A stretch of DNA of 8,298 bases, taken from assembly GCA_913061385.1 (NCBI GenBank), contig CAJXTM010000114.1, positions 1 to 8,298 on the forward strand, read 5' to 3'. Both the position numbers and the translations under genes were made by a program. Positions 1-7,128 of this stretch are shown in pieces (the first letter of the stretch is position 1; each line of letters begins with the position of its first letter). Source of the DNA: an uncultured Rhodopirellula sp. Its GTDB lineage: Bacteria; Planctomycetota; Planctomycetia; Pirellulales; Pirellulaceae. Below the pieces are notes generated by a model. The model made no database searches and was not told where the DNA came from. It saw nothing but the letters and a program-made list of their open reading frames with translations.

Positions 1-372
1 GGTGAGGGATCGTTCAAGTCTTCGCATTTGTTCAATCTTCCACTTACAGGTCCCTATTTCCACGATGGCAGTGCTGCGACTTTGGGTGAAATGGTGGACT
101 TCTACATCCGAGGCGGCAACCACGATCTGCCCGAGCTTGATAGCCAAGTCAGAAATCTGGACGCTAGCAAGCGAGAGCGAAGGCTCGTGATCAAGATGAT
201 GCAGCGTCTTACTGACCCTCGCATTGCGAGTGGAGAGGCTCCCTACAACCACCCTTCATTGAGCCTTCCTCTGGGTGATGGTACTGAGGTCATACTCCGA
301 GCGAGTGACAGTGCCGAAGCGATGGAAGACGAGGGAGCGTTGGGCCCGGGGCTCAGCTACCAGGCAAACTAG
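1..372 (+). CDS. Di-haem cytochrome c peroxidase (MauG/CcpA-like), C-terminal part only
   Basis: This is the C-terminal 123 codons of a gene that begins before the window; frame 1 is open from base 1 to the TAG at 370-372. The early residues GPYFHDGSAATL, then VDFYIRGGNHD, match the conserved end of the bacterial di-haem cytochrome c peroxidase/MauG family, where a '(A/G)PYFHDG' loop and a 'FYxRGG' helix follow the C-terminal haem domain. TDPR and a late 'YNHPSLSLPLG' resemble the typical planctomycete version of the tail. Family members are periplasmic and reduce hydrogen peroxide or oxidise protein substrates. The CxxCH haem sites would lie upstream of the window and cannot be checked. The gene is convergent with the rest of the window and ends at its own terminator, so it is probably not part of the minus-strand system. 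Family assignment is good; exact substrate is unknown. Confidence 0.85.
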   Translation, partial: GEGSFKSSHLFNLPLTGPYFHDGSAATLGEMVDFYIRGGNHDLPELDSQVRNLDASKRERRLVIKMMQRLTDPRIASGEAPYNHPSLSLPLGDGTEVILRASDSAEAMEDEGALGPGLSYQAN

Positions 373-427
373 TTTAGACGAGGCCAAGCTCTCGCATGAC
401 GAAGGCAGGGGCTTGATTCACTTTTAG

Positions 428-465
428 AAAAGGCGGTCCGCAGGTTTGCGGGCCGCCTTTTTTTT
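428..465 (+). terminator. Strong intrinsic terminator, probably bidirectional
   Basis: The arms GGCGGTCCGCA (432-442) and TGCGGGCCGCC (447-457) pair over 11 positions with one G-U wobble around a 4-base loop. Eight T residues follow (458-465). Four A residues (428-431) extend the stem and give a short T run when read on the minus strand. It lies 55 bases after the cytochrome c peroxidase stop. It is also the first clear terminator downstream of the minus-strand operon ending at 713, so it may close both convergent units. The 247 bases between 466 and 712 hold no supported gene or RNA. Confidence 0.9.
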
Positions 466-712
466 GAACGTCTCACTCGAGCATGAGTTCCAACAGGCAA
501 TGCGTTTGGAACATGTTTATGCGCCCGTGATTTGGGCATTGATTGTTGGCAAGATGTTGATTTCATACCAACATTTCGGATCGTCGGGCCAGTGGCAAGA
601 CAATTGCAGTGTAAGCCTCAAACGTTCTCGAGTTATTGAGATCGAGTGTGGTATTAGCCCTGTGTCCACTTTGATTCTTGCCCAGTTGATGTACTGTCGC
701 GGCGAGGTTGCG

Positions 713-2359
713 TTAATAATTTACGCCTGCGGTGAATGAAATACCGAACATGTGAAGGTCCGTGTGCTCATTCTGCGCGAGTGCTGTGGTTTGCCCGCCA
801 AAGGTTGAGTCATCTGTAAGAAATGCGGTCGAGGTAGAAGCCGTATAGTCGCTTCCGATATCGAAATATTGGTATTCAAATCCGCCCCGTAGGACACACT
901 TTGAGCGGCATCCAATTCTTCGGCAAAACTCGATGCCTGCTTGTAGCCCAAACTGCATTTGAAGGTCTGTTTCGTCGCTGGTCGTGATTGCAGCATCGCG
1001 GGAGCGTGCCACAGCGGGTGTTGCTAGATCTGTTGCTGCGACCATAGCCTCGGACATGGCGGACGTAGACTGCTCGGCCCATAGCCATGACAGTCGAGTG
1101 TTCCAGTAGAGACTGCAACTGTGCTTTTGTTGAAGATTTGGGCAGCCTGAGTTGCAGGTCGATCCGCAAGCACATTTTCGGGGCCAAGCTGAATGCGTTC
1201 CACGGAGCGCTAGCGTTGGACCGACAGCATCGACAGCACGTTTTAAGATAGCGGCAGATGTAACCTCAACGAGGCCTTGTTGATAGTTACGCATTGCATG
1301 CGCTTGTTCGCTTGCATTGAAATCCATCATTCGCAATCCAAGTGAGGTGGTTAGTCTACAGCCTGCCAGGCAAAAGCGTTGGGTGATCCCTAGGTCGAGT
1401 GTCTCAAGGTCAAGCCTTCGCCCTAATCCAAATTGTGGAGTTATTGCCCGATTCTTCCAAACGCCACTTTCAAAGCTTTCGTCCTCAAAATTCCAGTAAA
1501 TAACCTCAAGGCCAAAGACATTACTCTGCAACCCAAGTATGACTCTTTGCCCAAAGCCAATGCCGCCGTCGACTTCCTGAGAGTCGACGGTATTGGCTAA
1601 CAAGTCTTCGGTGAAGACTTTGGTTGTTCCTAAAGTACTAGCGGTTAAAAAAGTTGTTTCGACAGCGGCAGTCAGGCCGCTATCGAACAGATTGATGGGG
1701 CGAAATGGCTCAAGGCAATCACCACAGGCGCGGAAAATTCGCCGGTACCTTGGCTGTGTATGGCTCTTAGTACCACTCGTTGGCATCGGTACATACACAA
1801 CTTCTTCTGGAGGATCGGCGACTGAAGGTGCCAGTCCTGGTATCAGCTCAACGGGCCCATTGACTGATGGAGCGTTTGTTTTGTTTTGCGGAGATGCTGG
1901 GTTCAGACCGTGTGGGGGGCCATTCAGTGGCAGTTTCGGTTTCGGAAGTACGTTCTCGTTTGGGTCGAGCACTGAGTTTGGGCCGAGCACTGAGTTTGGG
2001 CCGAGCACTGAGTTTGTCGGTAAGGCAACTCCTGAACCTAACGCTGCCGGTGCGTCTTGAAGAGGTGTTGCGACGACAGTAATCAGTCCATTGATAATGG
2101 AAACCTGATTCGCGACCAGTTGGGGCTGTTCTTTCGCTGGATGTTCGTTGGTTTCGCTTGATTCCGCCATGCTCGGAAGACTAGCTGGCAAAACCAATAG
2201 TTCAGCAGCATGGTTGCTTTCGTTGAAATAAATCAGCAAAGATGATGAGACGATCAGTGTGCTGAGGCATCTTTTTACCATCCACCTAAGACCGTTAGAG
2301 CGTTCAGGCTGACTTGCGATATGAGTTCGCGGCCAAGACCGATTTCCTGCAACCTTCAT
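713..2359 (-). CDS. BBP7-like outer-membrane beta-barrel protein with Cys-rich loop
   Basis: A 548-residue exported protein. A basic segment and hydrophobic stretch (about residues 28-45) end near NHA/AE (51/52) and look like a signal peptide. The ATG at 2281 (residue 27) would give a normal short n-region, but the ATG at 2359 overlaps the upstream stop as ATGA, which favours coupled translation from there. Residues 53-205 form a proline- and asparagine-rich linker. From about 225 on, alternating strands end in FTAGVNY; a C-terminal aromatic residue is the usual outer-membrane barrel signature, though Tyr rather than Phe. Cysteines come in clusters: ACGDC (211-215), FCLAGC (329-334), a loop at 396-415 with six Cys, and FCRRIGC to C488. 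The protein resembles the 'BBP7 family' barrels of Planctomycetota and is clearly paralogous to the partial gene at 7430-8250. It is the last gene of the operon. Its function is unknown; it could be a porin or a surface scaffold. Confidence 0.82.
   Translation of the reverse strand: MKVAGNRSWPRTHIASQPERSNGLRWMVKRCLSTLIVSSSLLIYFNESNHAAELLVLPASLPSMAESSETNEHPAKEQPQLVANQVSIINGLITVVATPLQDAPAALGSGVALPTNSVLGPNSVLGPNSVLDPNENVLPKPKLPLNGPPHGLNPASPQNKTNAPSVNGPVELIPGLAPSVADPPEEVVYVPMPTSGTKSHTQPRYRRIFRACGDCLEPFRPINLFDSGLTAAVETTFLTASTLGTTKVFTEDLLANTVDSQEVDGGIGFGQRVILGLQSNVFGLEVIYWNFEDESFESGVWKNRAITPQFGLGRRLDLETLDLGITQRFCLAGCRLTTSLGLRMMDFNASEQAHAMRNYQQGLVEVTSAAILKRAVDAVGPTLALRGTHSAWPRKCACGSTCNSGCPNLQQKHSCSLYWNTRLSWLWAEQSTSAMSEAMVAATDLATPAVARSRDAAITTSDETDLQMQFGLQAGIEFCRRIGCRSKCVLRGGFEYQYFDIGSDYTASTSTAFLTDDSTFGGQTTALAQNEHTDLHMFGISFTAGVNY
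1959..2012 (-). repeat. Three tandem 18-bp repeats inside the barrel gene linker
   Basis: Three consecutive 18-base units (1959-1976, 1977-1994, 1995-2012) read tttgggYcgagcactgag on the plus strand. They differ at one base, T in the first unit and C in the other two. A partial fourth copy (tttg) follows. The unit is in frame and encodes the hexapeptide NSVLGP in the linker between signal peptide and barrel (about residues 116-133), with the third copy changed to NSVLDP. Near-identity suggests recent slippage expansion, so copy number may vary between strains. Confidence 0.93.
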
Positions 2360-3198
2360 GGATTCACTCGACCTGTCATGTAAGTACGTAAAAATACCGC
2401 ATTTGATTTTGCGGGATCTTCCTCCTCTGGACTGACCAGAAGTGGGCTATCGTTGTTTGGTTTGGTTCTCGGCTTGATCACTGCCAAAATTGCATTCTTT
2501 TGCCACTGTTCGACGAACGTTGCTACGGGAATGCGTAGCTTGCCACGAATCGGATCAGCTAAGTAGATGTAGTTGTCGTCTCGCCCGCGGTAGACCACAA
2601 AGTGATCATAGCCATTGACTGTGATGGCCACGATCAATGGCAGTTTTGATTCCCCCAATCTTTCGATTGAAAACTTACCAAGGATAGCGGTATACCCGCC
2701 CGCTTGAGCCACACGCTTTAGATCGATCAAGCTCAATCCGTTCGTGACACGATCTCTCAATTCTTCCTTGGTAAGTATTCTCGCAACGAGCACTAGCAAT
2801 GCTGTTTCTGAAACATTCTCTTCCCAGTAGTAATTCAAGACAGTTGCTAATGCAGCGGCGCCGCACGAAAAGTCGCGTTGTTGCATGACAACGTACTCGT
2901 TACGAATTTGTCGTGCATTCTTGACATAGATCTGGGTTTTTACGAGCTCATCATTGACGGGTGAACGCGACCCAAATAGTTTTGCATTTAAACTGGCGGC
3001 CGTTTTTTGTCCCTTCGCCTCTGTGCAGTGACTGATGCAAAATAAAATGCCGAGTGAGTAAATCGCAAATCGGATCAGACACGTGTTGGCAATAAACAAT
3101 GTTCTGTCGAAGCTATTGCTTGCCTGCAATTGGTGGGAGTAGATGTGTTTCACTTGAGTTTTTTGCCTAGTAAGTCCATCGCATTCCAAATTCGACAT
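2356..3198 (-). CDS. Peptidase C39 family cysteine protease, FapD-like
   Basis: A 280-residue protein with an N-terminal hydrophobic segment (about residues 38-57) that would export or anchor it, and a C39 papain-fold domain at about 100-245. The expected catalytic set is present: Cys112 in RDFSCGAAALATVLNYY, His199 in GYDHFVVYRG, Asp215 in YLADPIRGK, and Gln106 six residues before the Cys as the likely oxyanion residue. C39 domains cleave leader peptides of secreted peptides, usually after a double glycine, as part of ABC exporters. This one has no transporter or ATPase domain, as in FapD of the Pseudomonas amyloid system. The start at 3198 lies inside the upstream barrel gene (32-base overlap) and has no clear Shine-Dalgarno, so reinitiation is likely. 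Its stop overlaps the next start by 4 bases. The first 35 residues are unusually long for a signal n-region, but no later ATG exists before the domain. Protease family is confident; the substrate is not visible here. Confidence 0.88.
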   Translation of the reverse strand: MSNLECDGLTRQKTQVKHIYSHQLQASNSFDRTLFIANTCLIRFAIYSLGILFCISHCTEAKGQKTAASLNAKLFGSRSPVNDELVKTQIYVKNARQIRNEYVVMQQRDFSCGAAALATVLNYYWEENVSETALLVLVARILTKEELRDRVTNGLSLIDLKRVAQAGGYTAILGKFSIERLGESKLPLIVAITVNGYDHFVVYRGRDDNYIYLADPIRGKLRIPVATFVEQWQKNAILAVIKPRTKPNNDSPLLVSPEEEDPAKSNAVFLRTYMTGRVNP

Positions 3199-4867
3199 CG
3201 TTCGCTAGACTCGTCAGGCCAAATCTTAGGAATGGCTCTCGTGTGCGTGCAAGTTTTGTTTTGCGTTGCTTGTTGGGGTCCGAGATTGTCCCTGCTAAAC
3301 GCAAAGTGAATGGTTCTGACCGGGTTCCGGTATTCACTAAACCATCTAATTCGGCGTTGCCTGTCGATGCACCAGAAAAGGAAGCACTTACGGTTACTTT
3401 TGAATTGACCGAATAGCCAGCGCCAACTGTATAGAACAACGTGTTCCCGGCGTTCAGCTTTATGTCACCGTCCAACTCTGTGCCGAAGGTATACGTGTAA
3501 CCGACACTGCTAAACAGAACCAAAGGGTCGTGACTTTCGGTGATGTTGATGCCGCTGGTCAAAGTCCAGTAGCCTGCCCCCAGCGACGCTTCCCGTGCCT
3601 GTTGGGTGAGAGCAATGTTGGAGTCTCCCGTGGGGGCAGAGGTCTGAAGGAAACTGAGAATCCGTAAGTTCTTTTTCTTGGGCGCCCACAGGACTTTGGT
3701 TAAACCCAAACGTAGATCGCCAATGCCAATGTTGTCGTTGTCTTGCTGAACATTGCCGACCGACAGACTTTGCGACGACCAGCCAAGAGGCATGCTCATA
3801 AAGGCTTGCAGGTTCTCACCGATGCCAACACGCAACTCTAGCGGGGTGGTGAGAAGCCGCCGTTTTTGATTTGCATTGGCAATTTGGACTTGATTGGTTT
3901 CGCTCTGCAGGAGCCCTGCCACTGGGAATGTACTTGCATCCACGCCATACCGAACGCCATATTCAAATTGGTACTGGCCTGGCGCAAGCAAAATTGAACG
4001 CCTGCGTAGAAACGCTGGTTCTTCCTTGGGTGGCGGAACACCAAGTGTCTCTGCCTCTTCACTCTCTTGCTCGTTGTTCCCGACCGCCGCGGGTGAGCTG
4101 CTGTTCTGTACAAACTGCGCGTTGACGCGCGACGCTGTGCGGCGAAATCCACCGAGGTTCAACTGCAGTGTGTCCAACCCCATGTTGCTATTTGAATTGG
4201 AAGCTGTACTGGCTGCTGAATCACTGGCTGCTGAATCACTGGCTGCTGAATATGTTGGTTCGCTTGGCCCAAATTCGGTGACGTGTTCTGTTGGTTCACG
4301 TGAGGGGACTCGGGCGATGTCTTCCGGTTCCCATGAGAAGGTTTTTGTTTTCGAATCAATAGGTATTCGCGACGAATCAGCATCTTGGCGGGCTGTGACG
4401 TTTTCCGATGAGTTGTACGAGAGATGTGGGGCTGACTTGTGGACGATGGGTTGCGGGTGGCCAAGATCCAGTGTCTCATGCGATCGTGACGTCGGGCTGT
4501 GACGAGTGCCCGTCGGTATCACATTGAAATTTTCAACAAGTGAGTTTTCGCTGGGCATCGTTGGCGGGTGCGTAGAAACACCCTCATCTTGAATTTCCGC
4601 ATGTGCTTCCGGTGACCGATCCGTGTTTGATGTGGAAACAGGAGTTTTCTGATGTTTCGAGCTATGGATTGTTGTACTCGTGACACCAACGGTTTCCCGT
4701 TCCGGCTTTTCCCATTCCGGCTCGTTCGAAACAAGGAGCGAAGTCTGCGGTGGTTGCATCGGTGTTGGAGTGATGAACTCACCGATGAACAGCACCACAA
4801 TCGTCGCAGCAGCGAAACTGCCAATCGCTGCTAGGATTACTTTGTTGTGCATGGTTGTGTGAGTCAC
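3167..4867 (-). CDS. Anchor-linker-barrel outer-membrane 'transporter' (FapF/phenol MetA-type)
   Basis: A 566-residue protein in three parts. Residues 9-31 are a hydrophobic helix after a basic start, with no good signal-peptidase site (GEFITPTP follows), so it may be an uncleaved inner-membrane anchor. Residues 32-285 are a low-complexity Ser/Thr/Pro/Glu region. Residues 286-566 are a beta-barrel of the type annotated 'transporter' or 'MetA-pathway of phenol degradation'. Family hallmarks are LAPGQYQFEYGVRYG, TTPLELRVGIGENLQAF, GIGDLRLGLTKVL, SAPTGDSNI and AGYWTLTSGI, ending in GMRWTY with a terminal aromatic. The same barrel type with an N-terminal periplasmic extension, next to a C39 peptidase, occurs as FapF with FapD, where it exports amyloid subunits. 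The start is GTG at 4867 or ATG at 4852 (residue 6); neither has a clear Shine-Dalgarno. The gene follows the proline-rich protein by 139 bases and overlaps the peptidase gene. Barrel family is good; the export role is inferred from context. Confidence 0.8.
   Translation of the reverse strand: MTHTTMHNKVILAAIGSFAAATIVVLFIGEFITPTPMQPPQTSLLVSNEPEWEKPERETVGVTSTTIHSSKHQKTPVSTSNTDRSPEAHAEIQDEGVSTHPPTMPSENSLVENFNVIPTGTRHSPTSRSHETLDLGHPQPIVHKSAPHLSYNSSENVTARQDADSSRIPIDSKTKTFSWEPEDIARVPSREPTEHVTEFGPSEPTYSAASDSAASDSAASTASNSNSNMGLDTLQLNLGGFRRTASRVNAQFVQNSSSPAAVGNNEQESEEAETLGVPPPKEEPAFLRRRSILLAPGQYQFEYGVRYGVDASTFPVAGLLQSETNQVQIANANQKRRLLTTPLELRVGIGENLQAFMSMPLGWSSQSLSVGNVQQDNDNIGIGDLRLGLTKVLWAPKKKNLRILSFLQTSAPTGDSNIALTQQAREASLGAGYWTLTSGINITESHDPLVLFSSVGYTYTFGTELDGDIKLNAGNTLFYTVGAGYSVNSKVTVSASFSGASTGNAELDGLVNTGTRSEPFTLRLAGTISDPNKQRKTKLARTREPFLRFGLTSLANDVEFGMRWTY
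4211..4251 (-). repeat. 15-bp tandem repeat (2.7 copies) in the transporter linker
   Basis: The unit ggctgctgaatcact occurs exactly at 4211-4225 and 4226-4240 and is followed by the first 11 bases of a third copy (4241-4251). It is in frame and encodes repeated SAASD in the linker (about residues 207-220), followed by a run of Asn and Ser. This is a slippage-prone low-complexity spacer ahead of the barrel, which suggests that length matters more than sequence in this part of the protein. Confidence 0.92.
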
Positions 4868-5006
4868 TCAAAAAGCGTTGAAATCTCTTGGCTTCACTAG
4901 CCTGGCAGAAGGGGCTTCATCGACCAGTTTGTTCAGTGGCCATACTCCCGCACGGCGACATGCTTGAAGTTCTCAACTCCGTTGTGAAGAAGTTGGCTGA
5001 AAAAAA

Positions 5007-5984
5007 TCAAGCCAGTGTTTTCAGGTGTCTCGTATGATTGATGATCTCATCGAGGAGCGGCGAGTACCCTGCTCCTGACTTCGTATCCGGCTGCTCTTCT
5101 GTTGAATAAAGTCGGTTTGCGCGGTGTGCTCCGTTCTCAACTTTCAGTGCTCTCATATCTAATACTGAATGTGGCTCCGAATCCACTGAGTCAGAGACTG
5201 GCTCTGTTGCGTCTTGCTGGCCGGCATCGCCGTCGGGGACGCTGCTGTGTCGTCGTTTCTGAGCAGGAGCGATTGGCGATCCTGTCGTGTCGCCGCCTTT
5301 CTCACTGTTTCCATTCGACTCTGTCTGTGTGAGGGGCACCTGATTCGGTTGCGTCGGCGTAGTTGGTTCGTTGTGTGCGTCCAAACTTTGGGTCGAATAA
5401 GCCGCCGGGTTCGGGTTTGAATCCATCTCGGGAGGTTGACCCGGGTGCGCTGTGGGGTGAGCACCCGGTGGCCATGCAACTGGCATGCTCAAGCTGAGTG
5501 GAATTGAAGGATAATACATTCCGTATGGCATGGACTGAACAGAGGCGTTTGCCGTGTGTGGCGCCGAAGAAGCACCCTGTGTGTGTGGTGGTAACCCAGC
5601 TGGTGGTGCGAAATGCTGGGGTGGGTAATGCTGGGGATTAGCGATTGTTAGATCGGTTTTGGATGCCGACGTATTTCTAAATAAACTGCAAATGAGAACG
5701 ATCAATAGTGAAAGAATACAGCCTGCAAGGAAAAATTTGAAAGACCTGAGTTGCTCACCATTGAGATGCAACATGGCGTCGGTTGGGCGTTCCGCAGCGA
5801 TGGTCTTTTGGTCCGGGGGTGGAGTTTGTTGTGTCTGTCCGGTTGTACGAGCATCGATCGCAGGTGGAACCTCAGCGTCAGCTGGGGGTAAATTAAGGCA
5901 GAGCAAAGCGAATAGTACAACGCACCGGCACAAATAATGCCAGAGTGTTTTCGTTTCGGTAGGTCTGTGGGGGCTTGCGCTCAC
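5007..5984 (-). CDS. Unrecognised exported/membrane protein with proline-rich tail
   Basis: I do not recognise this family. From the GTG at 5984 it has 325 residues. Residues 12-37 form a signal peptide-like segment (WHYLCRCVVLFALLCLNL) with a good cleavage motif ADA/EV. A short polar stretch follows, then a transmembrane helix at about 83-101 (FFLAGCILSLLIVLICSLF). Residues 115-220 are rich in Pro, Gln, His and Ala; the rest is polar, ending in a possible amphipathic helix (LLDEIINHTRHLKTLA). If the signal is cleaved, the tail of about 220 residues would face the cytoplasm, where it could meet the actin-like filament encoded just upstream. An ATG at 6101 would add 39 basic residues but overlaps the actin gene by 71 bases and lacks a Shine-Dalgarno, so I prefer GTG 5984. 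A good AAAGGAG sits at 6021-6027 but has no ATG, GTG or TTG at a usable distance. A MamJ-like adaptor role is inference from position and layout only. Confidence 0.6.
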   Translation of the reverse strand: MSASPHRPTETKTLWHYLCRCVVLFALLCLNLPPADAEVPPAIDARTTGQTQQTPPPDQKTIAAERPTDAMLHLNGEQLRSFKFFLAGCILSLLIVLICSLFRNTSASKTDLTIANPQHYPPQHFAPPAGLPPHTQGASSAPHTANASVQSMPYGMYYPSIPLSLSMPVAWPPGAHPTAHPGQPPEMDSNPNPAAYSTQSLDAHNEPTTPTQPNQVPLTQTESNGNSEKGGDTTGSPIAPAQKRRHSSVPDGDAGQQDATEPVSDSVDSEPHSVLDMRALKVENGAHRANRLYSTEEQPDTKSGAGYSPLLDEIINHTRHLKTLA

Positions 5985-6030
5985 TGTATTCTTTGTGAAG
6001 TAGAGATTGCCGAGAAGATTCTCCTTTGCG

Positions 6031-7128
6031 TTAAGCGGCTTTGAAATCTTCTGACGTGTCGTTCGTTTGCTCTTGTTGCGTGCGCAATACTTCCCATCCA
6101 TCGGCGGGAAGTTCGCGAGCCAGTTTGAGGGCCCCCATTGAGCCCGCGAATCTGTTGTCGTTGACTCGACTCACTTCACATCGTCCGCTCAAGCTGAGCG
6201 CTTTTTCGATGTATTCATCGAGACCTGCGAGTTGGCTTCCACCGCCAGCGAGTAGAATATTTGTGTTGGTGATTACAAAATCATCGCACTCGATGGCGGA
6301 CAGATGCGCCAAAAGCGAGTTTGTTACCTTAGACGCAAACTGAAGGCACACATCCCTGATGATCTTAGTAAGGTCATACTCCTGGGCCTCTCCTGTTCTT
6401 GTCGGCAATTCTGCGACGGCTGTCCTAGCGGTCGATCCGACCGAGCCAAACCGTTCCTTTAATTTCCTAGCTAGCAGGAGGGATACTTTGGCTGTGGGGA
6501 ATTCTTGATGGATAAGACTGCGTAGTTCCTCATCCACGTGATCACCACCGATGCCTAAGGTCGACTGATCGCCCGTTTTGGGCAGAGCTCCGTAGTAATA
6601 ACAGAAATCAACAGTGCCGGCACCGATGTCAATAATCACGGTGTTCTTTGCCTCTTCACCGATTCCATACGCAACCGCAAATGGCTCTGATACGACAGCA
6701 GCATATTGGGCGACTTGTTCAACGAGCTCCAGAATCAGCAGTTGACTGTACTGAGATGCCGCTGCTGGAACCCCCACAATACAACGTGCAGCGTGTGGAT
6801 CTGGAAGTTGGAGCGATTCTATGGCGTGCCGCACGATTGAGCATGCCGCCTGCCGGTTCAGCGGGGCCTCTTCGCCTTGAAAACTGCGCAATTCCTCTTC
6901 GCCAATTGCGTACTTCAGTGAGTTTTTCTCGAATGGGCGAATCACGTCCAGTGACGGACGATGGAGGGCAATGTCGGATCCAAGCACGAAATCTTGTCCG
7001 ATGAGGTGCTTGGCTACAACATCTTTAGGAAAGCCAACTTCACTCGGAAGACAAAGTCTGGCACCGTTACCACCAGCGACGGTGGTGTACATGGTCCCTA
7101 AGTCAATTCCAACACAATTCTTTGTCAC
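6031..7128 (-). CDS. MamK-like bacterial actin (MreB/Hsp70-superfamily ATPase)
   Basis: A 365-residue cytoplasmic protein carrying every signature of the actin fold. Phosphate 1 is GIDLGTMYTTVAGG (7-20). Connect 1 is VVSEPFAVAYG (145-155), with the likely catalytic Glu148. Phosphate 2 is VIIDIGAGTVDF (164-175), with Asp167. The adenosine motif is ILLAGGGSQLAG (291-302). Connect 2 is FAGSMGALKLA (327-337). The length excludes an Hsp70 substrate-binding domain. From memory of the magnetosome actin MamK, the closest match is there rather than to MreB: VGFPKDVVAKHLIG, CIVGVPAAAS, the VSEPF segment, GDHVDEELR, and RFAGSMGALKLARELP all have MamK counterparts. Members form ATP-dependent filaments that position organelles or complexes. 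I chose GTG 7128, nine bases after GGAG (7138-7141); TTG 7134 is only three bases from it. The C-terminal tail (about 348-365) is polar and probably disordered. It heads the operon. No magnetosome genes are seen, so I give no mamK symbol. Confidence 0.88.
   Translation of the reverse strand: MTKNCVGIDLGTMYTTVAGGNGARLCLPSEVGFPKDVVAKHLIGQDFVLGSDIALHRPSLDVIRPFEKNSLKYAIGEEELRSFQGEEAPLNRQAACSIVRHAIESLQLPDPHAARCIVGVPAAASQYSQLLILELVEQVAQYAAVVSEPFAVAYGIGEEAKNTVIIDIGAGTVDFCYYYGALPKTGDQSTLGIGGDHVDEELRSLIHQEFPTAKVSLLLARKLKERFGSVGSTARTAVAELPTRTGEAQEYDLTKIIRDVCLQFASKVTNSLLAHLSAIECDDFVITNTNILLAGGGSQLAGLDEYIEKALSLSGRCEVSRVNDNRFAGSMGALKLARELPADGWEVLRTQQEQTNDTSEDFKAA

Noticed and set aside
446..739. Plus-strand open frame of 97 codons after the terminator
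   Set aside because: It starts inside the terminator stem and ends inside the convergent barrel gene; no ribosome binding site or family is seen.
3894..4502. Long plus-strand open frame (202 codons) opposite the transporter gene
   Set aside because: It is a shadow of the Ser/Pro-rich minus-strand coding sequence, with low-complexity translation and no domain. The similar frame at 1593-2060 is rejected for the same reason.
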